A DNA stretch of 64,000 nt from Actinomycetes bacterium (GTDB lineage: Bacteria; Actinomycetota; Actinomycetes; Mycobacteriales; Mycobacteriaceae). Position 1 is the stretch's first letter. Every line of letters begins with the position of its first letter. The notes under the pieces were generated by a model. It did not search any database. It was given only the letters and a program-made list of their open reading frames with translations, and was not told the DNA's origin. Shown here piece after piece: positions 61,749 through 64,000 of this stretch. The position numbers and the translations under genes are program-made. The stretch spans positions 55,049 through 119,048 of the forward strand of contig JAKOYE010000123.1 in NCBI GenBank assembly GCA_029780675.1, given 5' to 3'.

Positions 61749-62936
61749 ATGGCGGCAGCCCCTCTGGAAGCGCAGATCGCCGCGATCCAGGCCGAATTGG
61801 TCAGCAGGTGCGCCGATCTGGGTGCGCTGGTAGCGGACACGGTCTGGCGGGAGGTCGCCTTGTATCACGAGTCGGGCCGGTTCACCCGGGGCGAAGTCCA
61901 GCAGGACTGCACGGAGAACGTGCGCTTCCTGTTCGCGGGACTGACCAGCGCCGCCGTCTTCGACACCACGGCGGCCGCCAGCAGTGGGTGCGAGGGAGCG
62001 CGCGCCGGCGTCCCGTTACCGACGCTGATGGCGGCGTATCGCATCGGCTGCCGGCTGATCTGGGAGGAGATCGTCGCCCTCGCCGCTCAACGGCCCGACA
62101 TCACCCCGGAGGCGTTGATCCGCGCGACGGCCCGGATCTGGATGGCGCAGGACGTCCTGACCGATGCCACCGTCAGCGCCTACCGGGACGAGGCGACCCG
62201 CCTGATGCTGACTCAGGAGGCGGAACGGGCAGCACTCGTCGAAGCGCTCATCGAGGGTCGGATCGTCAAGCAGAGCACCCTGTGGGAGATCGCCACCCTG
62301 TTGCGGATTCCGGCGCGCGGACCCTATGTGGTCGTGGCCGCGCAGTGCGCGGCGGTGGGAAGGTCGGCCCTGCCGGGTATCGAGTCGAAGCTCAGCAGCG
62401 CCGATATCGCTTCTGCCTGGCGGCTGTTGCCGGACCTGCAGATCGGTCTGGTCCACGTGGACACCGACCGGAAGTTCGAGATACTCACCCAAACCCTCTC
62501 ACGCGTCGCCGCCGCGCCGATCGGCGTCAGTTCCCACTTCGGCGACCTGACCGAGGTGTCCGACGCGGTCACCTATGCGCGGATCGCGATGTCCGCCGAG
62601 CGCCCGGACGGCTCGATGCTCACCGCGTTCGAGTCCGACCCGTTGGCGATCGCCGCGGTCAGTGCGCCCCGGGTGATGAAACGAATCTCCTCGGCGGTGT
62701 TCGCCGGATTCGCCGACCTCGATGCCCATGAAAGGGAGACCCTGGTTGCGACCTTCCGCGCCTGGATGGCCTGCGGGGGCTCGGTCAACACCACCGCCGA
62801 AACGCTCTTCTGCCATCCGAACACCGTGCGGCACCGGCTCAAACGCATCGAGGACCGAACGGGCTTGTCGCTGCATCGGCCACGGGAGTTGGCCGAGCTA
62901 TGCCTGGCCTTCGAGATCGAACTGCGCCTGCCCTGA
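61749..62936 (+). CDS. PucR-type transcriptional regulator
   Basis: A 395-aa regulator. N-terminal helical domain (LVSRCADLGALVADTVWREV), central GGDEF-like part (YARIAMSAERPDG) and the C-terminal HTH_30: WMACGGSVNTTAETLF with CHPNTVRHRLKRIEDRTGL. It is divergent from the MFS-amidohydrolase pair and is the likely regulator of that operon, 140 bp apart. Confidence 0.88.
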   Translation: MAAAPLEAQIAAIQAELVSRCADLGALVADTVWREVALYHESGRFTRGEVQQDCTENVRFLFAGLTSAAVFDTTAAASSGCEGARAGVPLPTLMAAYRIGCRLIWEEIVALAAQRPDITPEALIRATARIWMAQDVLTDATVSAYRDEATRLMLTQEAERAALVEALIEGRIVKQSTLWEIATLLRIPARGPYVVVAAQCAAVGRSALPGIESKLSSADIASAWRLLPDLQIGLVHVDTDRKFEILTQTLSRVAAAPIGVSSHFGDLTEVSDAVTYARIAMSAERPDGSMLTAFESDPLAIAAVSAPRVMKRISSAVFAGFADLDAHERETLVATFRAWMACGGSVNTTAETLFCHPNTVRHRLKRIEDRTGLSLHRPRELAELCLAFEIELRLP

Positions 62937-62958
62937 GCCCCTGCCTAAAGCCTCTGCC

Positions 62959-63837
62959 TTACGCCTCCGCCGCGCGTTCGATATCCCTCTCGTATCGGTA
63001 GCCGAGAACGATGCACGAGATCAAGGAGATGGAGATGACGGCTTCGGCGATGAAGAACGACGCGAAGTCGATGATGGAGCCGACGGGTGGGCTTCCCGGC
63101 ACGGCGTTGCGCAGGGGGATGAGCGCGAACAACATTCCCGCCAGCATCGAACAGGCTGAGAAGTGCAGGCCCCGCTTCGGCCGGAGAACGTAGTAGGCCG
63201 CCACCGCCGCCGCGCCGGCAAGTCCCAGCATCAGCGCCATGATGAACAGCGCGAACACTTTCATCGGTTCACTGCGGCGCGCCGTGAACTCGATCGCCGC
63301 GGTGTCCCACGGACTGGTCGCCTCAGCGGTGGCGGCCCGGAAGAAGGGATCGGTGTTGAGCAGCGTGATCGTCGTGGGAAGTTCCCTGCCGTCAGCGCCC
63401 ATCACGTGCAGGTCGACGAACGTCGAATACTGGTCGAAGGGATAGTCCGTCGCGGCGCCGACCATGCCTATCCGCTGATCGATATCGGGCGGTAGATCAC
63501 CCTTCCTGATGGCCGTCTTCACGTTGCCGACCGCACTGGTGAGCAGGGTCGCATCGGCGGCGAAATTCCCGGTTCCGTCGGCCAAGGCACCCGAGGGACG
63601 CATCCTGACCGTCATCGACAACGTGTAGGCGGCGGTGTCGATCCGAGTCACCCAGACCAGCAGATCCACCCGGTCCGGACGACTGAAGTCACCGAAGTGA
63701 CTCTCCTGAAACGTCGCCCGCCGACTGAGGGCATACCCTCCCGCACTGGCCGCGACGAGCAGCACCACCAGGACCGACACGAGCACGCGTGCGCTGGCAC
63801 CGCGAAACACCCTCCGCGGCAACGAGGTGAGTGTCAT
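62959..63837 (-). CDS. DUF4436 family membrane protein
   Basis: A 292-aa protein of the mycobacterial DUF4436 family. One N-terminal helix (VLVSVLVVLLVAASAGGYAL), an extracytoplasmic beta-rich region of about 150 residues (TFQESHFGDFSRPDRVDL, YPFDQYSTFVDLHV), then three C-terminal helices. The FDQY-containing pattern recalls ligand-gated or sensor-like periplasmic domains, but the role is unknown. Start at 63837. Confidence 0.8.
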   Translation of the reverse strand: MTLTSLPRRVFRGASARVLVSVLVVLLVAASAGGYALSRRATFQESHFGDFSRPDRVDLLVWVTRIDTAAYTLSMTVRMRPSGALADGTGNFAADATLLTSAVGNVKTAIRKGDLPPDIDQRIGMVGAATDYPFDQYSTFVDLHVMGADGRELPTTITLLNTDPFFRAATAEATSPWDTAAIEFTARRSEPMKVFALFIMALMLGLAGAAAVAAYYVLRPKRGLHFSACSMLAGMLFALIPLRNAVPGSPPVGSIIDFASFFIAEAVISISLISCIVLGYRYERDIERAAEA

Positions 63838-63945
63838 CGGCGCTGGGACAGGACCGGTTCGGGTTCGCCGGAAAAGGTCATCACATGTCGCGTCACGAAG
63901 GCGCACCCTACTCGGCCATCTGCACCTCGATAGGCTGGAATCACG

Positions 63946-64000
63946 ATGGCGACCACACCCAGGTCCGATGGCCGCGCGGCGACGGTGCCCGGTTCACCGA
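63946..64000 (+). CDS. start of a rightward gene, cut by the window end
   Basis: An ATG opens 18 codons (MATTPRSDGRAATVPGSP) that run off the right edge. TAGGCT (63931-63936) nine bases upstream fits a leaderless promoter. Too little is visible to assign a family. Confidence 0.45.
   Translation, partial: MATTPRSDGRAATVPGSP

Noticed and set aside
1..64000. tRNA genes, insertion sequences, prophage or attachment sites
   Set aside because: No cloverleaf, transposase, integrase or long terminal repeats were seen on reading both strands.

Overview
The window is 64 kb of high-GC actinobacterial DNA that reads as a mycobacterium of the environmental, fast-growing (Mycolicibacterium-like) kind. The evidence is a 13E12/DUF222-type HNH nuclease remnant, a fused HadA/HadB-type dehydratase, a DesA3-type acyl-CoA desaturase with its Rv3230c-type reductase, a DUF4436 protein, Pro/Ala-rich secreted proteins, an IdeR box, a Zur box, and many genes with a TANNNT -10 element only 6-8 nt before the start codon (leaderless mRNA). 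I see no tRNA, rRNA, CRISPR array, insertion sequence or prophage. Coding density is very high; no gap between genes exceeds 300 bases.

Layout. 1-12.2 kb: end of an HNH nuclease gene, a Zur-box-controlled orphan gene, SDR, secreted proteins, a Dabb protein, a PucR regulator divergent from a desaturase/reductase pair, a GH6 cellulase-like protein, a frameshifted DUF1611 gene joined to an EamA exporter that seems to start at CTG, a fused HadAB-like dehydratase and a universal stress protein. 12.2-21.4 kb: APC permease, DUF4331, release factor 3, ABC-F ATPase, DoxX-like protein, a large secreted glucanase-like protein and a pirin. 21.4-28.7 kb: a TPP riboswitch followed by a PnuC-type transporter, a NadR-like kinase, a family II pyrophosphatase and a serine hydrolase in one tightly packed unit; then a lipoprotein, CutC and a secreted GH64 glucanase.

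28.7-44.3 kb is an iron, ion and light region. DUF808 comes first. An IdeR-box operon feoA-feoB-nfu-like-ferritin follows, its last three genes joined by overlapping stops and starts. Then come a NarL-type two-component pair, a P2-type cation ATPase with universal stress protein, a TrkA-type protein, a cation/proton antiporter, and a bacteriophytochrome (PAS-GAF-PHY-GGDEF-EAL) with its own heme oxygenase.

44.4-64 kb is mostly catabolic and regulatory: dienelactone hydrolase lipoprotein, nitronate monooxygenase, RibD-like reductase, a coiled-coil secreted cell-wall protein behind a long leader, nucleosidase, cupin, an NDMA-type alcohol dehydrogenase with P450 and 3Fe-4S ferredoxin wrapped around a divergent two-component system, two TetR regulators, acyl-CoA dehydrogenase, SDR, an unrecognised protein with macrodomain-like motifs, an amidohydrolase with an MFS transporter, a second PucR regulator and DUF4436.

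The strongest candidates for something new are the TPP-riboswitch transporter-kinase-pyrophosphatase unit, the IdeR-controlled Fe(II) uptake plus ferritin operon with a perfect hairpin before ferritin, the Zur-regulated orphan gene, and the phytochrome c-di-GMP module beside the ion-homeostasis genes.
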